NCBI RefSeq assembly: GCF_035621455.1
Contig: NZ_CP141822.1
Location: 2,852,001 to 2,916,000 of the forward strand
Direction: 5' to 3'
Origin: Vibrio natriegens NBRC 15636 = ATCC 14048 = DSM 759
Lineage (GTDB): Bacteria; Pseudomonadota; Gammaproteobacteria; Enterobacterales; Vibrionaceae
Length of the DNA: 64,000 nt
The position numbers and the translations under genes are program-made. The notes beneath the pieces are model-generated. The model worked only from the letters and a program-made list of their open reading frames with translations, searched no databases and was not told where the DNA came from. Positions 8,668-17,946 of the stretch are shown in pieces (position 1 is the stretch's first letter; each line of letters opens with the position of its first letter).

Positions 8668-9247
8668 GCTGGACTCCCTGTTCTTTTGCTGCGTTCCAGT
8701 CTTTCAAAGGATCGCCCAACCATCGACGATACTGCTCCGCATGGTCATAACGCTCAATATCGGAGACATTTCGTGACCAATACAGAACCAGTGGTTCCAG
8801 CCAATGCATTTGACACAGTGCCGCAGTCAACTCAAATGGCTGAAGAATCTGCTCTAACGGATATTTGTTGTAGCCTTTAGTACTGAATGCTTCCTCTTTG
8901 CCGCCCGTGGTGATCACACTGCGCCAGTATTTCCCTTTCAGAGCGCAACCATCGCCGAACGCAAAGCCTTTACCAAGCACACGATCCAGCCACTCTTTTA
9001 ACAAAGCAGGACAGGAATACATATAAAGAGGATGATGAAATACGATCACATCATGCGCCATCAGGAGCTCATGTTCGTGGCTAATATCAATAAAGAAGTC
9101 TGGATACGCACCATACAGATCGTGCACCGTTACGTGATCAAGCGATTGAATTCTCTTTATCATCACTTGATTGGCAATGGAGTTATAGGGTTCTGGGTGT
9201 GCATAGATAACCAGAACTCTTGGGGGGCTAGACGCTGTTACAGCCAA
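8651..9247 (-). CDS. kefG: KefG, NAD(P)H-quinone-reductase-like ancillary subunit of KefB
   Basis: KefG is the flavodoxin-fold ancillary protein needed for full KefB activity. VLVIYAHPEPYNS, VHDLYGAYPDFFIDI, VFHHPLYMYSCPALLKEWLDRVL and KYWRSVITTGGKEEAF match KefG closely. The start is uncertain: there is no ATG in the right place, so I chose the TTG at 9247, seven bases after AAGGA, giving 198 residues that begin MAVTASSPPRVL. A frame extended upstream to 9346 looks non-coding. The gene diverges from yheS. Confidence 0.88.
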   Translation of the reverse strand: MAVTASSPPRVLVIYAHPEPYNSIANQVMIKRIQSLDHVTVHDLYGAYPDFFIDISHEHELLMAHDVIVFHHPLYMYSCPALLKEWLDRVLGKGFAFGDGCALKGKYWRSVITTGGKEEAFSTKGYNKYPLEQILQPFELTAALCQMHWLEPLVLYWSRNVSDIERYDHAEQYRRWLGDPLKDWNAAKEQGVQHGSHQ

Positions 9248-9422
9248 ATGGTCGTCCTTGTGGTCATTTTTATCCGTTATCAAAATGTTATACGTTTTTG
9301 TGCAGCATAATGCAATTCGTGCGCAGAGATCGACTTTTAGCGCCAATACCCCTACTATTCACCGCTAGATAACGACCTTAGTGACAAAGCAACGCGCACT
9401 GCGCAAAGTGAATGACGACTCT

Positions 9423-11342
9423 ATGATTACCTTTTCTGATATTCAGTTACTGCGTGGCGGTAAACCTCTTTTAGATCAAGCTTCTGCGACTATCCATCCC
9501 GGAGATAAAGTCGGCTTAGTGGGCAAAAATGGCTGTGGTAAGTCCACCCTGTTTGCTTTGCTAAAAGACGAATTGTCCATTGATGCCGGCTCGTTCAGCC
9601 AACCTCAGCACTGGGAACTGGCATGGGTAGCACAGGAAACCCCGGCGCTGGAACGCAGTGCATTAGAGTATGTCATTGATGGCGATCGTGAATTTCGCGG
9701 CCTTGAACAGCAACTCGAAGCGGCTGAAGAGCAAGACAACGGTACTCTGGTAGCGGAAATTCACGGCAAAATCGAAACCATTGGTGGTTACAGTATTCGC
9801 GCCCGTGCAGCAGAGTTGCTTGATGGCTTAGGGTTCAGTCAGGAACAGATGAGCTGGAGTCTGACTCAATTTTCTGGTGGTTGGCGTATGCGCCTTAACC
9901 TGGCTCAAGCGCTGCTTTGTCGCTCAAATTTACTATTGCTCGATGAGCCAACCAACCACTTGGATTTGGATGCGGTAATGTGGCTGGAACGCTGGCTACA
10001 AAACTACCCGGGTACGCTGATTCTGATCTCGCACGACCGTGATTTTCTCGATCCTATCGTGGGACGCATCATCCACATCGAGAACCAGCAGCTCAATGAA
10101 TACACGGGCAACTACTCGTCATTCGAAAACCAGCGCGCACAAAAAATGATTCTGCAGCAAGCAATGTACCAAAAGCAGCAGAAGCAGATGTCGCACATGC
10201 AAAGCTACATCGACCGATTCCGCTACAAAGCGTCCAAAGCACGTCAGGCGCAAAGCCGGATTAAAGCACTGGAACGTATGGAGAAAGTGCTACCAGCGCA
10301 GTTCGATAACCCATTCAGCTTTGAATTCCGTGAACCTGCCGCTTTGCCAAATCCAATCATGATGATGGATGATGTCTCGGCAGGCTACGATGACAACTTA
10401 ATTCTGGAGAAAATCCGCCTTAACCTAGTCCCGGGCAGCCGCATCGGTCTACTTGGTCGTAACGGCGCGGGTAAATCAACGCTGATCAAACTGCTATCTG
10501 GCGAGCTCAAAGCACAAGGTGGCGACCTGACCTACTCACAAGGCGTGAAGATTGGCTACTTCGCTCAGCACCAGCTTGAAACTCTCCACCCGGAAGAAAC
10601 GCCGCTGCAACACATGATGCAAATCGCGCCGGATCAAACCGAGCAACAATTGCGTGATTATCTGGGTAGTTTTGGCTTCCAGGGTGATAAAGCGCTGGAG
10701 AAGGTCGCACCATTCTCTGGCGGTGAAAAAGCACGTTTGGTGTTGGCATTGATCGTTTGGCAGAAACCAAACCTGTTACTACTCGATGAACCAACCAACC
10801 ACCTAGACTTAGACATGCGTCAGGCATTGACGTTGGCGTTGCAAACGTTCGAAGGCGCAATGGTGATCGTGTCGCACGACCGTTACCTGTTACGTGCAAC
10901 GACAGATGACTTGTATCTCGTTCATGACCGCCAAGTTGCGCCATTTGATGGTGACTTAAATGACTACTACAAATGGCTAACAGAGCAACAAAGAGTTGAG
11001 CGTAAAGAGGCGCAGGCATCACAACCCGCAAAGGACACTGCCAACAGTGCCTCTGCCAAAAAAGAGCAGAAGCGCCGCGAAGCCGAATTTCGTAAACAAA
11101 CGGCACCAATTCGCAAAACGCTGACACAATTAGAAAATAAAATGGATAAGTTGGGTGCAGCACTAGCAAAAGCAGAAGAGCAATTGGCGGATAACTCACT
11201 GTATGAAGCCGAAAATAAAGCTAAACTAAATGAAGTGTTAGCGCTTCAATCATCGAGCAAATCAGAGCTCGAAGAAGTTGAGATGGAATGGATGTCTGTT
11301 CAGGAAGAGTTAGAGCAGATGGAGCTAGAGTTTAATCAATGA
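9423..11342 (+). CDS. yheS: ABC-F family ATPase YheS
   Basis: YheS is a soluble ABC-F protein: two fused nucleotide-binding domains without membrane segments, a group that acts on ribosomes. The ATG at 9423 (MITFSDIQLLRGG) aligns with the E. coli start; a GTG 42 nt upstream is rejected. The 639 residues contain Walker A GLVGKNGCGKST, signature FSGGWRMRL and Walker B LLLLDEPTNHLD. After the linker come a second set, GLLGRNGAGKST, FSGGEKARL and LLLLDEPTNHLD. The C-terminal about 100 residues form a charged coiled coil. It is the first gene of a plus-strand run leading to crp. Confidence 0.96.
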   Translation: MITFSDIQLLRGGKPLLDQASATIHPGDKVGLVGKNGCGKSTLFALLKDELSIDAGSFSQPQHWELAWVAQETPALERSALEYVIDGDREFRGLEQQLEAAEEQDNGTLVAEIHGKIETIGGYSIRARAAELLDGLGFSQEQMSWSLTQFSGGWRMRLNLAQALLCRSNLLLLDEPTNHLDLDAVMWLERWLQNYPGTLILISHDRDFLDPIVGRIIHIENQQLNEYTGNYSSFENQRAQKMILQQAMYQKQQKQMSHMQSYIDRFRYKASKARQAQSRIKALERMEKVLPAQFDNPFSFEFREPAALPNPIMMMDDVSAGYDDNLILEKIRLNLVPGSRIGLLGRNGAGKSTLIKLLSGELKAQGGDLTYSQGVKIGYFAQHQLETLHPEETPLQHMMQIAPDQTEQQLRDYLGSFGFQGDKALEKVAPFSGGEKARLVLALIVWQKPNLLLLDEPTNHLDLDMRQALTLALQTFEGAMVIVSHDRYLLRATTDDLYLVHDRQVAPFDGDLNDYYKWLTEQQRVERKEAQASQPAKDTANSASAKKEQKRREAEFRKQTAPIRKTLTQLENKMDKLGAALAKAEEQLADNSLYEAENKAKLNEVLALQSSSKSELEEVEMEWMSVQEELEQMELEFNQ

Positions 11343-11827
11343 CAAATAAGCACGCAGAATACACCCTTACCTTAGAGCATCTATGGCAATTCAGTTTGCA
11401 GTTTTATGGTGTCCGGGAAGTAAAAGAAGCGTGCTTATCATTACAAAACAACTATCACGGCAACGTGAATCTGTTACTGCTGCTCCGATGGCTCGACGAG
11501 CAGCAGCTTATCTTCCAAGAAAAAGACTGGCATTTGGTTCAAAGCTGTCTAGGCCGAAGTGAGACCTTGCTACACTCTTTTCGCGACCTGAGACGCCACC
11601 TCAAATCTCAAGTCAATGATGCATTGTATCGCGAAACACTGCAGTTTGAGCTTCAGCTAGAAAAACAGCAGCAATCCGATTTAGTCGACTGCATCAACTC
11701 GCTCAGCCTGATAAAAAACGACGGTGATCCTCTCACGCTCAGATATTGCCGTCAGTTAGGCGGTGAACATTTACAACAAGCTTTTGCTATCCCAGTGCCA
11801 AATATTCACCCGCCAAAGCATCCATAA
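11339..11827 (+). CDS. DUF2390 / TIGR02444 family protein
   Basis: A 162-residue cytoplasmic protein of the DUF2390 (TIGR02444) family, of unknown function. Visible family features are LWQFSLQFYGVREVKEACLS near residue 15 and LLLLLRWLDEQQL (about 46-58), followed by a mostly helical charged region. It starts within the yheS stop codon (ATGA overlap), so the two are translationally coupled. In several gammaproteobacteria it accompanies yheS. I can suggest no specific role beyond that linkage. Confidence 0.82.
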   Translation: MTNKHAEYTLTLEHLWQFSLQFYGVREVKEACLSLQNNYHGNVNLLLLLRWLDEQQLIFQEKDWHLVQSCLGRSETLLHSFRDLRRHLKSQVNDALYRETLQFELQLEKQQQSDLVDCINSLSLIKNDGDPLTLRYCRQLGGEHLQQAFAIPVPNIHPPKHP

Positions 11828-11995
11828 ATTGTATTAAACAACGTGGAATGCTGGTTCCTTGAACTGGCTCCGGTGACAACACTCTGAATCCTGCATCTTG
11901 AAGTCATTTAGGTATAAAGTACCTATAATATTTATAAAGGATTATATTAATAAGTTCTCCCATGGATGTTGGAGGACGCATAAGAGCAGTTAGGT

Positions 11996-13003
11996 ATGAC
12001 ACAATTTTTAGCAGCCGCTGGGATGAAAAACCCACACCTCCAGACCCTTCTACCACGCTTTATTCGTAAAAAAGCGTTGTTTGCCCCTGTCTGGCAAACG
12101 CTGGATACCACGGATGGTGACTTTCTTGATATCGCCTGGAGTGAAGATCCAAACAAAGAAACCGCTCAGCACAAACCTATTTTTATCCTGTTTCACGGCT
12201 TGGAAGGCTGCTTCTACAGCCCGTATGCCAACGGACTCATGAACGCGTTTGCTCAGTCTGGCTGGCTTTCGGTGATGATGCACTTTCGTGGCTGTAGCGG
12301 AAAGCCAAACAAAAAAGCCCGCGCTTATCACTCAGGAGAAGTGACAGACGCTCGCTTTTTCCTTGAACATCTTGAAAAGCAATTTCCGGACAACCCTAAA
12401 GTCGCCATTGGTATTTCCTTAGGGGGGAATATGCTGGCAAACTACTTAGCGCAATATCAAGATAACCCGATACTGAAAGCGGCAACGATTGTGTCTGCTC
12501 CTCTCGACTTAGCGGCTTGCGCTAACCGCATTGAACAGGGTTTTTCCAAGGTTTACCGCCGCTATTTGCTTTCATCTTTAAAACGGAACGCCTTACAAAA
12601 GCACACGTTACTCCATGGAGAGCTGGCACTCTCTTACAATTCAATCAAGCGTGTCACGCGCTTACAAGAGTTCGATGATTTGATCACCGCCCCTCTGCAT
12701 GGGTTTAAAGATGCTCAAGACTATTACACCCAATGCTCTGGGTTGAGCAAGTTACAACAAATCAAACTGCCGACGCTGATCATTCACGCTAAGGATGACC
12801 CATTTATGACTGATGAGGTTATCCCTAAATTTGTCCTACCCGCCAATATTGACTATCGCCTGTATGAACACGGCGGGCATGTTGGTTTTATCTCAGGGTC
12901 TGCACTAAAGCCGAAGTTTTGGCTCGAAGAAGCGTTGCCATCCTATTACGAGAGTATCGCTGCGGAGCACCTTTCTGCTGTATCAAAACGTAAGACACAG
13001 TAG
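11996..13003 (+). CDS. yheT: Alpha/beta-fold hydrolase YheT
   Basis: A predicted esterase of the AB-hydrolase YheT/EMB8 family. The 335 residues show the oxyanion segment FHGLEGCFYSPYANG (about 63-77), the nucleophile elbow GISLGGN (Ser about 142), the acid in HAKDDPFM and the catalytic histidine in HGGHVGFI. The catalytic triad is therefore complete. The N-terminal NPHLQTLLPRF is typical of this family. It lies 168 nt after the DUF2390 gene and has a candidate -10 (TATAAT at 11924-11929), so it may have its own promoter. Its natural substrate is unknown. Confidence 0.92.
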   Translation: MTQFLAAAGMKNPHLQTLLPRFIRKKALFAPVWQTLDTTDGDFLDIAWSEDPNKETAQHKPIFILFHGLEGCFYSPYANGLMNAFAQSGWLSVMMHFRGCSGKPNKKARAYHSGEVTDARFFLEHLEKQFPDNPKVAIGISLGGNMLANYLAQYQDNPILKAATIVSAPLDLAACANRIEQGFSKVYRRYLLSSLKRNALQKHTLLHGELALSYNSIKRVTRLQEFDDLITAPLHGFKDAQDYYTQCSGLSKLQQIKLPTLIIHAKDDPFMTDEVIPKFVLPANIDYRLYEHGGHVGFISGSALKPKFWLEEALPSYYESIAAEHLSAVSKRKTQ

Positions 13004-13090
13004 ACTTGGAGAAGTTGGCCTTTAGCACTCAGTTTTTTGCTGCAAAGGTCAACCTAGACTAACTACTCGTCATAAAATTTTGAGGTATTT

Positions 13091-13303
13091 ATGATCATTC
13101 CTTGGCAAGACATTGCGCCAGAAACACTGGAAAACCTGATTCGTGAATTTGTTCTGCGTGAAGGGACAGATTACGGCACGCTGGAAGTATCTCTGCAAGA
13201 TAAGATCGACCAAGTTAAATTACAGCTAGAGAAAGGCGAAGCGGTTATCGTGTATTCCGAACTGCATGAAACGGTGGATATTCAATTAAAAGCAAAGTAC
13301 TAG
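13091..13303 (+). CDS. yheU: UPF0270 family protein YheU
   Basis: A 70-residue protein of the UPF0270 family, beginning [29 protein letters not shown], the conserved opening of YheU. A TGAGG ribosome binding site precedes the ATG. Its function is unknown. It sits between yheT and prkB as in E. coli. Confidence 0.93.
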   Translation: MIIPWQDIAPETLENLIREFVLREGTDYGTLEVSLQDKIDQVKLQLEKGEAVIVYSELHETVDIQLKAKY

Positions 13304-13440
13304 GTTCTTTTCCCCAAGCCCTTCACATTTTACCGTACCCCACCCAATGACAAGCCGTTGTTACGTGCTATAGTGGACCATCACTTGTGCAGTAGATGCC
13401 TGCTGCACTTAAAGGAAAGTAATTTTCGACAAGGTTTGTC

Positions 13441-14310
13441 ATGTCAGCTAAACACCCAATTATTGCAGTTACCGGCTCATCCGGAGCCGGCACGACCACT
13501 ACATCTGAAGCCTTCCGTAAGATGTTCAATATGATGAACGTCAAACCAGCCTGGGTTGAAGGTGACAGCTTCCATCGCTTTACTCGCCCGGAAATGGATA
13601 TCGAAATTCGTAAAGCGCGCGAGCAAGGCAGACACATCAGCTATTTTGGTCCTCAGGCCAATGACTTTCCTGGCTTGGAAAAGTTTTTCCGCCAATATGG
13701 CGAAGAAGGTACGGGCAGCATACGTCGCTATCTGCACACCTTTGATGAAGCAGTACCGTATAACCAGATGCCAGGCACTTTCACACCGTGGCAAGACCTA
13801 CCAGACAACAGCGACGTACTCTTCTATGAAGGGCTGCATGGTGGCGTGGTCGATGGTGAAGTGAATGTATCGCAACATGTCGATTTTCTTATTGGCATGG
13901 TACCGATTGTGAACTTGGAATGGATCCAAAAATTCGTCCGGGATACGCGTGACCGCGGCCACTCAAGAGAGGCCGTCATGGACTCCATCGTACGCTCGAT
14001 GGATGACTATCTGAATTACATTACTCCGCAGTTTTCACGTACTCATATCAACTTTCAGCGCGTGCCAACCGTGGATACATCGAACCCACTCAACGCGAAA
14101 GGCATCCCGAGTCTGGATGAAAGTTTTGTCGTCATCCGACTACGTGGGATCAAGAATGTCGACTTCCCTTACCTGTTGGCCATGATTGACGGCTCGTTTA
14201 TGTCACGTCACAACACGATAGTCGTGCCGGGCGGCAAGATGAGTTTTGCAATGGAGCTGATCGTGAGGCCTATCCTACAACAACTGATAGAAACAGGAAA
14301 AATTGGCTAA
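13441..14310 (+). CDS. prkB: Phosphoribulokinase PrkB
   Basis: A P-loop kinase of the phosphoribulokinase family, which phosphorylates ribulose 5-phosphate to ribulose 1,5-bisphosphate. The 289 residues begin with a modified Walker A, GSSGAGTTTTSEAF (12-25), followed by EGDSFHR, FGPQANDF and FYEGLHGG (about 127-134). These motifs are typical of class I bacterial enzymes. No RuBisCO gene is present in the window. This orphan kinase beside crp is widespread in enterobacteria and vibrios, and its physiological role is not established. The activity is inferred from family membership only. Confidence 0.93.
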   Translation: MSAKHPIIAVTGSSGAGTTTTSEAFRKMFNMMNVKPAWVEGDSFHRFTRPEMDIEIRKAREQGRHISYFGPQANDFPGLEKFFRQYGEEGTGSIRRYLHTFDEAVPYNQMPGTFTPWQDLPDNSDVLFYEGLHGGVVDGEVNVSQHVDFLIGMVPIVNLEWIQKFVRDTRDRGHSREAVMDSIVRSMDDYLNYITPQFSRTHINFQRVPTVDTSNPLNAKGIPSLDESFVVIRLRGIKNVDFPYLLAMIDGSFMSRHNTIVVPGGKMSFAMELIVRPILQQLIETGKIG

Positions 14311-14343
14311 AAATCTCGCTTTCGGAGTGTTTACTTTTCATAC

Positions 14344-14359
14344 CGTGATCATGTGCACA
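14344..14359. promoter_or_regulatory. Candidate CRP-binding site upstream of crp
   Basis: CGTGA-TCATGT-GCACA matches the TGTGA-N6-TCACA consensus with one mismatch per half-site. It lies about 190 bp upstream of the crp start. Autoregulation of crp is established in E. coli; here it is inferred from the site only. Confidence 0.5.
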
Positions 14360-14482
14360 GTTTTGCGTACAAAATAGCAACCATGGCACGATTAAAATCA
14401 AGAAATCATCCTAGAAAAAGGATACTATTTCTTACCGAAACACAAGATAGCTTGCAGCATATAAAAAGTGCTCTTATTCTAG

Positions 14483-14501
14483 TAAGCCTGATTCAGGCTT
14501 A
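14483..14501. repeat. Perfect inverted repeat in the crp leader
   Basis: TAAGCCTG and CAGGCTTA form eight perfect base pairs around ATT, about 50 bp upstream of the crp ATG. No T run follows, so it is not a simple terminator. It could be an operator or an mRNA leader hairpin. Confidence 0.5.
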
Positions 14502-14550
14502 GCTAAAATATGGATAGCGCAAGCGTACCCTGCAGAGGAAGTGAGATATT

Positions 14551-15183
14551 ATGGTTCTAGGTAAACCTCAAACCGACCCGACATTAGAGTGGTTTCTTTC
14601 ACACTGTCACATTCATAAGTACCCTTCAAAGAGCACGCTGATTCACGCAGGTGAAAAAGCTGAAACCTTGTACTACATCGTTAAAGGTTCTGTTGCGGTT
14701 CTTATCAAAGACGAAGAAGGTAAGGAAATGATCCTTTCTTACCTAAACCAAGGAGACTTTATTGGTGAACTTGGTCTATTCGAGGAAGACCAAGAGCGCA
14801 CAGCTTGGGTTCGAGCTAAATCTCCTTGCGAAGTTGCTGAGATTTCTTTCAAGAAATTCCGTCAGCTTATCCAAGTAAACCCAGACATCCTAATGCGTCT
14901 TTCTGCGCAGATGGCTCGTCGCCTTCAAGTAACCAGCCAAAAAGTGGGTGACCTAGCGTTCCTAGACGTAACTGGTCGTATCGCTCAGACGCTTCTGAAC
15001 CTTGCAAAACAACCAGACGCGATGACTCACCCAGATGGCATGCAAATCAAGATCACTCGTCAAGAAATCGGTCAAATCGTTGGCTGTTCTCGTGAGACAG
15101 TTGGTCGTATCTTGAAGATGCTAGAAGAGCAGAATCTAATCTCTGCGCACGGTAAAACTATCGTAGTTTACGGTACTCGTTAA
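14551..15183 (+). CDS. crp: cAMP-activated global regulator CRP
   Basis: CRP binds cAMP and activates or represses catabolic and many virulence or motility genes. The 210 residues are nearly identical to E. coli CRP. They comprise a cyclic-nucleotide domain (about 15-125, with [19 protein letters not shown]), a long dimerisation helix ([18 protein letters not shown]) and a C-terminal winged helix whose recognition helix is [14 protein letters not shown]. The cAMP-contacting Arg is kept and the adjacent Ser of E. coli (Ser83) is Thr here (residue 84 counting Met). A GAGGAAG box precedes the ATG. It is monocistronic, with a terminator at 15214. Confidence 0.99.
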   Translation: MVLGKPQTDPTLEWFLSHCHIHKYPSKSTLIHAGEKAETLYYIVKGSVAVLIKDEEGKEMILSYLNQGDFIGELGLFEEDQERTAWVRAKSPCEVAEISFKKFRQLIQVNPDILMRLSAQMARRLQVTSQKVGDLAFLDVTGRIAQTLLNLAKQPDAMTHPDGMQIKITRQEIGQIVGCSRETVGRILKMLEEQNLISAHGKTIVVYGTR

Positions 15184-15213
15184 TCTAAGATTCGAGTAAC
15201 GCAAATAAAGAAT

Positions 15214-15246
15214 AAAGCCACCAATGGCAACATTGGTGGCTTTTTA
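15214..15246. terminator. crp terminator
   Basis: AAAGCCACCAATG and its perfect complement form a 13-bp stem around GCAA, followed by a T run on the plus strand. It separates crp from the convergent DUF1338 gene. Confidence 0.92.
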
Positions 15247-15283
15247 TTTAGATCAGGAAAACGTATTGCTAGCCGAGAAGGCC

Positions 15284-16075
15284 TTAACCGTTAGTGCTCT
15301 CAAAGATTTTATCAGCCGAAGCTGCAACAAAACCCGGATAAAGTTCACCATTTTCCATTGGGTAGCGTTTCGCGAATTCGTAAAAACCACCCGGAATGAT
15401 CTCAGAGCCTTCAGTAAAGTTAACCGGCACTTTATCTGCCATGGTTGAAGACTGTTCTAACAGGACTTCAGGCGAGCCTTTCACTTCGCCACCCGACTCG
15501 TTAATCACAAATCCAGCTTGGCGCAAGTGATCGTTCACTTGCTTCACTTCATCAAGCTGATTCAGTTGATTTACACTGACCGTGAAGTGGTTAGCGCCGT
15601 ATCCATGTGCCGCCAGCCAGGACGCGTATTCACTCTCTTTTGCCAAAACCTGGTAATCTGCAAAACTGAGATCCCATAAGCGGCCGCCATGTAAAAATGC
15701 GCTATCTGCGAGTTTATCTGCATCCACTTGTGCTGCCAGTTTAGCAACAATCGCTTGTAGCTCTGGCGAACACTCTTCTACTTTGAGCTCACTGATGAAC
15801 ACTTTAGGCTGTTTTGGGTCTGGGTGCTCGTAGTGCTTAGCGACAAGCTTTTTGCTTTCAAATACATAGTCACCACACGCCTTGTAACCAATCGCTAAAA
15901 ATGGCTTCGCCAGCGTCTCAATGCCAAGAGGCTCAACATTGAATGTGCGCAGTGCAATATGGTCGTTAATCAAAGGCTCATCTTCTTGAAGAAGTTGATG
16001 AACTTTAGCAGCAGAGGGGCAAAGACGCTGAATGTAGTCTTGCCATAAAGATTCAAATAACACATCAGGGGTCAT
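15284..16075 (-). CDS. DUF1338 family, VOC-fold 2-oxoadipate dioxygenase/decarboxylase-like protein
   Basis: A 263-residue protein of the DUF1338 family. Characterised relatives (YdcJ/HglS) are Fe(II)-dependent 2-oxoadipate dioxygenase/decarboxylases in lysine breakdown. Likely metal ligands are the His of NDHIALRTF (about 38), the His of NHFTVSV (about 161) and the Glu of GGFYEFAKRYP (about 235). It is shorter than YdcJ (about 450 residues), so the exact substrate is open. It lies downstream of astD on the same strand, separated by about 385 bp of repeat-containing spacer, which suggests a link to amino-acid catabolism. Confidence 0.8.
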   Translation of the reverse strand: MTPDVLFESLWQDYIQRLCPSAAKVHQLLQEDEPLINDHIALRTFNVEPLGIETLAKPFLAIGYKACGDYVFESKKLVAKHYEHPDPKQPKVFISELKVEECSPELQAIVAKLAAQVDADKLADSAFLHGGRLWDLSFADYQVLAKESEYASWLAAHGYGANHFTVSVNQLNQLDEVKQVNDHLRQAGFVINESGGEVKGSPEVLLEQSSTMADKVPVNFTEGSEIIPGGFYEFAKRYPMENGELYPGFVAASADKIFESTNG

Positions 16076-16460
16076 AACGGCTCCTTGTTACGAGATGTAG
16101 GGTAAGAATGTTGGCGGCTCGTTCACAGCGCTAATACCAATCACAGTAAGTAAGAGAACATAAATAACGTAGGAAAAACGTTTGAGAACAAGGCAGAATT
16201 TTCGATAAGTAGTTACTCTACAATCAAAAATTCTAACGCAGTTATCGAACGTTTTAACAAGTTAGAATGGTCAGTTATTTACTACGATTGGTATAACACT
16301 GTCCAGAATAATGAACGAGCAGCCTAACCTGTGATGAAGTATCAGTCAGTCACACACTCATTTTTAATTATTTTCATGCCGACCTCATTAAGACTCCATA
16401 CTTTAATGATGCATCGGCAATCCGAGCCACGAAGTACCGCCGTGGCTCTATTTCTGAAAC
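16076..16460. other. Intergenic region between astD and the DUF1338 gene
   Basis: No gene is seen. It holds the 161-bp palindromic repeat at 16134-16294 and, just after the astD stop, an eight-pair hairpin (GAGCCACG 16424-16431 with CGTGGCTC 16441-16448). The hairpin lacks a T run and may protect the 3' end of the astD mRNA. Confidence 0.6.
16134..16294. repeat. Large imperfect palindromic intergenic repeat, MITE-like
   Basis: The element is bounded by perfect terminal inverted repeats ATACCAATC (16134-16142) and GATTGGTAT (16286-16294). Internally, the left arm AAAACGTTTGAGAAC and AGAATTTTCGAT pair with the right arm ATCAAAAATTCT and GTTATCGAACGTTTT. The whole 161 bp can thus fold on itself. 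No coding capacity is seen. I recall similar ERIC-like palindromes being dispersed in Vibrio genomes, but no second copy is present in this window. Confidence 0.75.
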
Positions 16461-17918
16461 TTAAAGTTCTACACCTGGGCTCAATGTCGCAGGAAGCAGT
16501 GTTTCGCCACCTTCCATTGATGCCATTGGGTAAGCACAGTAGTCAGCCGCGTAGTATGCGCTTGGACGAAGGTTACCAGATGCACCAGGACCACCAAACG
16601 GCGCGTCACCACTTGCACCGGTCAACTGACGGTTGCGGTTTACGATACCTGCGCGGATGTGGTCAACAAAGTATTCCCACTCTTGGTCGTCGGTTGAAAC
16701 CAAACCTGCTGAAAGACCAAAGCGAGTATCATTCGCCAGTTCCACTGCTTTTTCCAAGCCTTCGTAACGTACAACTTGCAGCAGTGGGCCGAAGTATTCT
16801 TCATCTGGCAACTCAGCGATATTAGTCACATCAATGATGCCCGGAGAAACAAACGCCGCTTCACCTGCTTTCGCTTCGATTAGGCTCTCTCCACCAAGTG
16901 ACTGTAGGTTAGCTTGAGCATCAAGAATGAACTTCGCCGCCGCCACAGAAATTTGTGGTCCCATAAACGGTGCTGGTTCTGCAAATGGTTGGTCTACGCG
17001 AATCTTATTCGTCGCTTCAACCAATTTAGTAATCAATGCATCACCTTTTTCACCAAACGGTACGTACAGGCGACGTGCACAGGTACAACGCTGGCCAGCA
17101 CTGATGAATGCAGATTGAATGATGGTGTAAACCGTTGCGTCTAGATCACCGTAGTTATCAGAGATAACCATTGGGTTGTTACCGCCCATTTCTAGCGCTA
17201 ACATTTTGCCAGGTTGACCTGCAAATTGGCGGTGCAGAATGTGGCCAGTGTTTGCGCTACCGGTAAATAGGACACCGTCGATGCCTTTCGCATCCGCTAG
17301 GGCAATACCAGTCTCTTTCGCGCCCTGAACCAGGTTAATCACACCTTTAGGCAGACCTGCTTCTTCCCACAGTTTCATCGCCAGCTCGCCAGTCCAAGGC
17401 GTTTGCTCTGATGGTTTGAATACCACTGTATTACCTGCTAAAAGAGCAGGAACAATGTGGCCGTTTGGCAGGTGACCTGGGAAGTTGTAAGGGCCAAATA
17501 CCGCCATCACGCCCAAAGGACGATGACGCAGAACGATTTGGTTACCCGCAGCTTCACGCGTTGCTTCACCAGTACGCTCATGGTAAGCGCGGATTGAAAT
17601 TGCTATCTTACCTGCCATTGCTGCCGCTTCTGTGCGGGTTTCCCAAATTGGTTTACCCGTTTCTTTCGCGATCACTTCAGCAATTTTTTCGCTGTTTTCT
17701 TTCACTTTTTCTGCAAACGCCAGCACAATGGCTTCGCGCTCTGCAAATGGACGATTTTTCCAGTCAACAAAAGCAGCACGAGCTGCCGCTACAGCTTGGT
17801 TTACTTGCTCAGCCGTCGCACCTTGGCCGTGCCAAATCACTTCCTGATTGTATGGAGACAGTGACGTAAACTCTTCACCCTGACCCTGTACCCATTCACC
17901 TGCAATCCAATGTGTCAT
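16461..17918 (-). CDS. astD: N-succinylglutamate 5-semialdehyde dehydrogenase AstD
   Basis: AstD oxidises N-succinylglutamate semialdehyde to N-succinylglutamate, the fourth step of the arginine succinyltransferase (AST) pathway. The 485 residues are the family length. Aldehyde dehydrogenase hallmarks are [14 protein letters not shown] (about 140-153), NAD-binding FTGSANTG, the general base in [10 protein letters not shown] and the catalytic cysteine in [11 protein letters not shown]. It follows astA by 28 nt on the same strand. A shadow frame on the other strand is ignored. Confidence 0.96.
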   Translation of the reverse strand: MTHWIAGEWVQGQGEEFTSLSPYNQEVIWHGQGATAEQVNQAVAAARAAFVDWKNRPFAEREAIVLAFAEKVKENSEKIAEVIAKETGKPIWETRTEAAAMAGKIAISIRAYHERTGEATREAAGNQIVLRHRPLGVMAVFGPYNFPGHLPNGHIVPALLAGNTVVFKPSEQTPWTGELAMKLWEEAGLPKGVINLVQGAKETGIALADAKGIDGVLFTGSANTGHILHRQFAGQPGKMLALEMGGNNPMVISDNYGDLDATVYTIIQSAFISAGQRCTCARRLYVPFGEKGDALITKLVEATNKIRVDQPFAEPAPFMGPQISVAAAKFILDAQANLQSLGGESLIEAKAGEAAFVSPGIIDVTNIAELPDEEYFGPLLQVVRYEGLEKAVELANDTRFGLSAGLVSTDDQEWEYFVDHIRAGIVNRNRQLTGASGDAPFGGPGASGNLRPSAYYAADYCAYPMASMEGGETLLPATLSPGVEL

Positions 17919-17946
17919 TGTTACTATCCTTAAATTCTGTCGTCTG

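Noticed and set aside
10507..11199. A 230-residue frame antisense to yheS.
   Set aside because: It lies wholly within yheS, whose protein matches the ABC-F family from end to end.
11910..11929. An AGGTA/TACCT dyad overlapping a TATAAT before yheT.
   Set aside because: The arms are only five bases and no -35 box at suitable spacing was found, so it is kept only as a possible promoter in the yheT entry.
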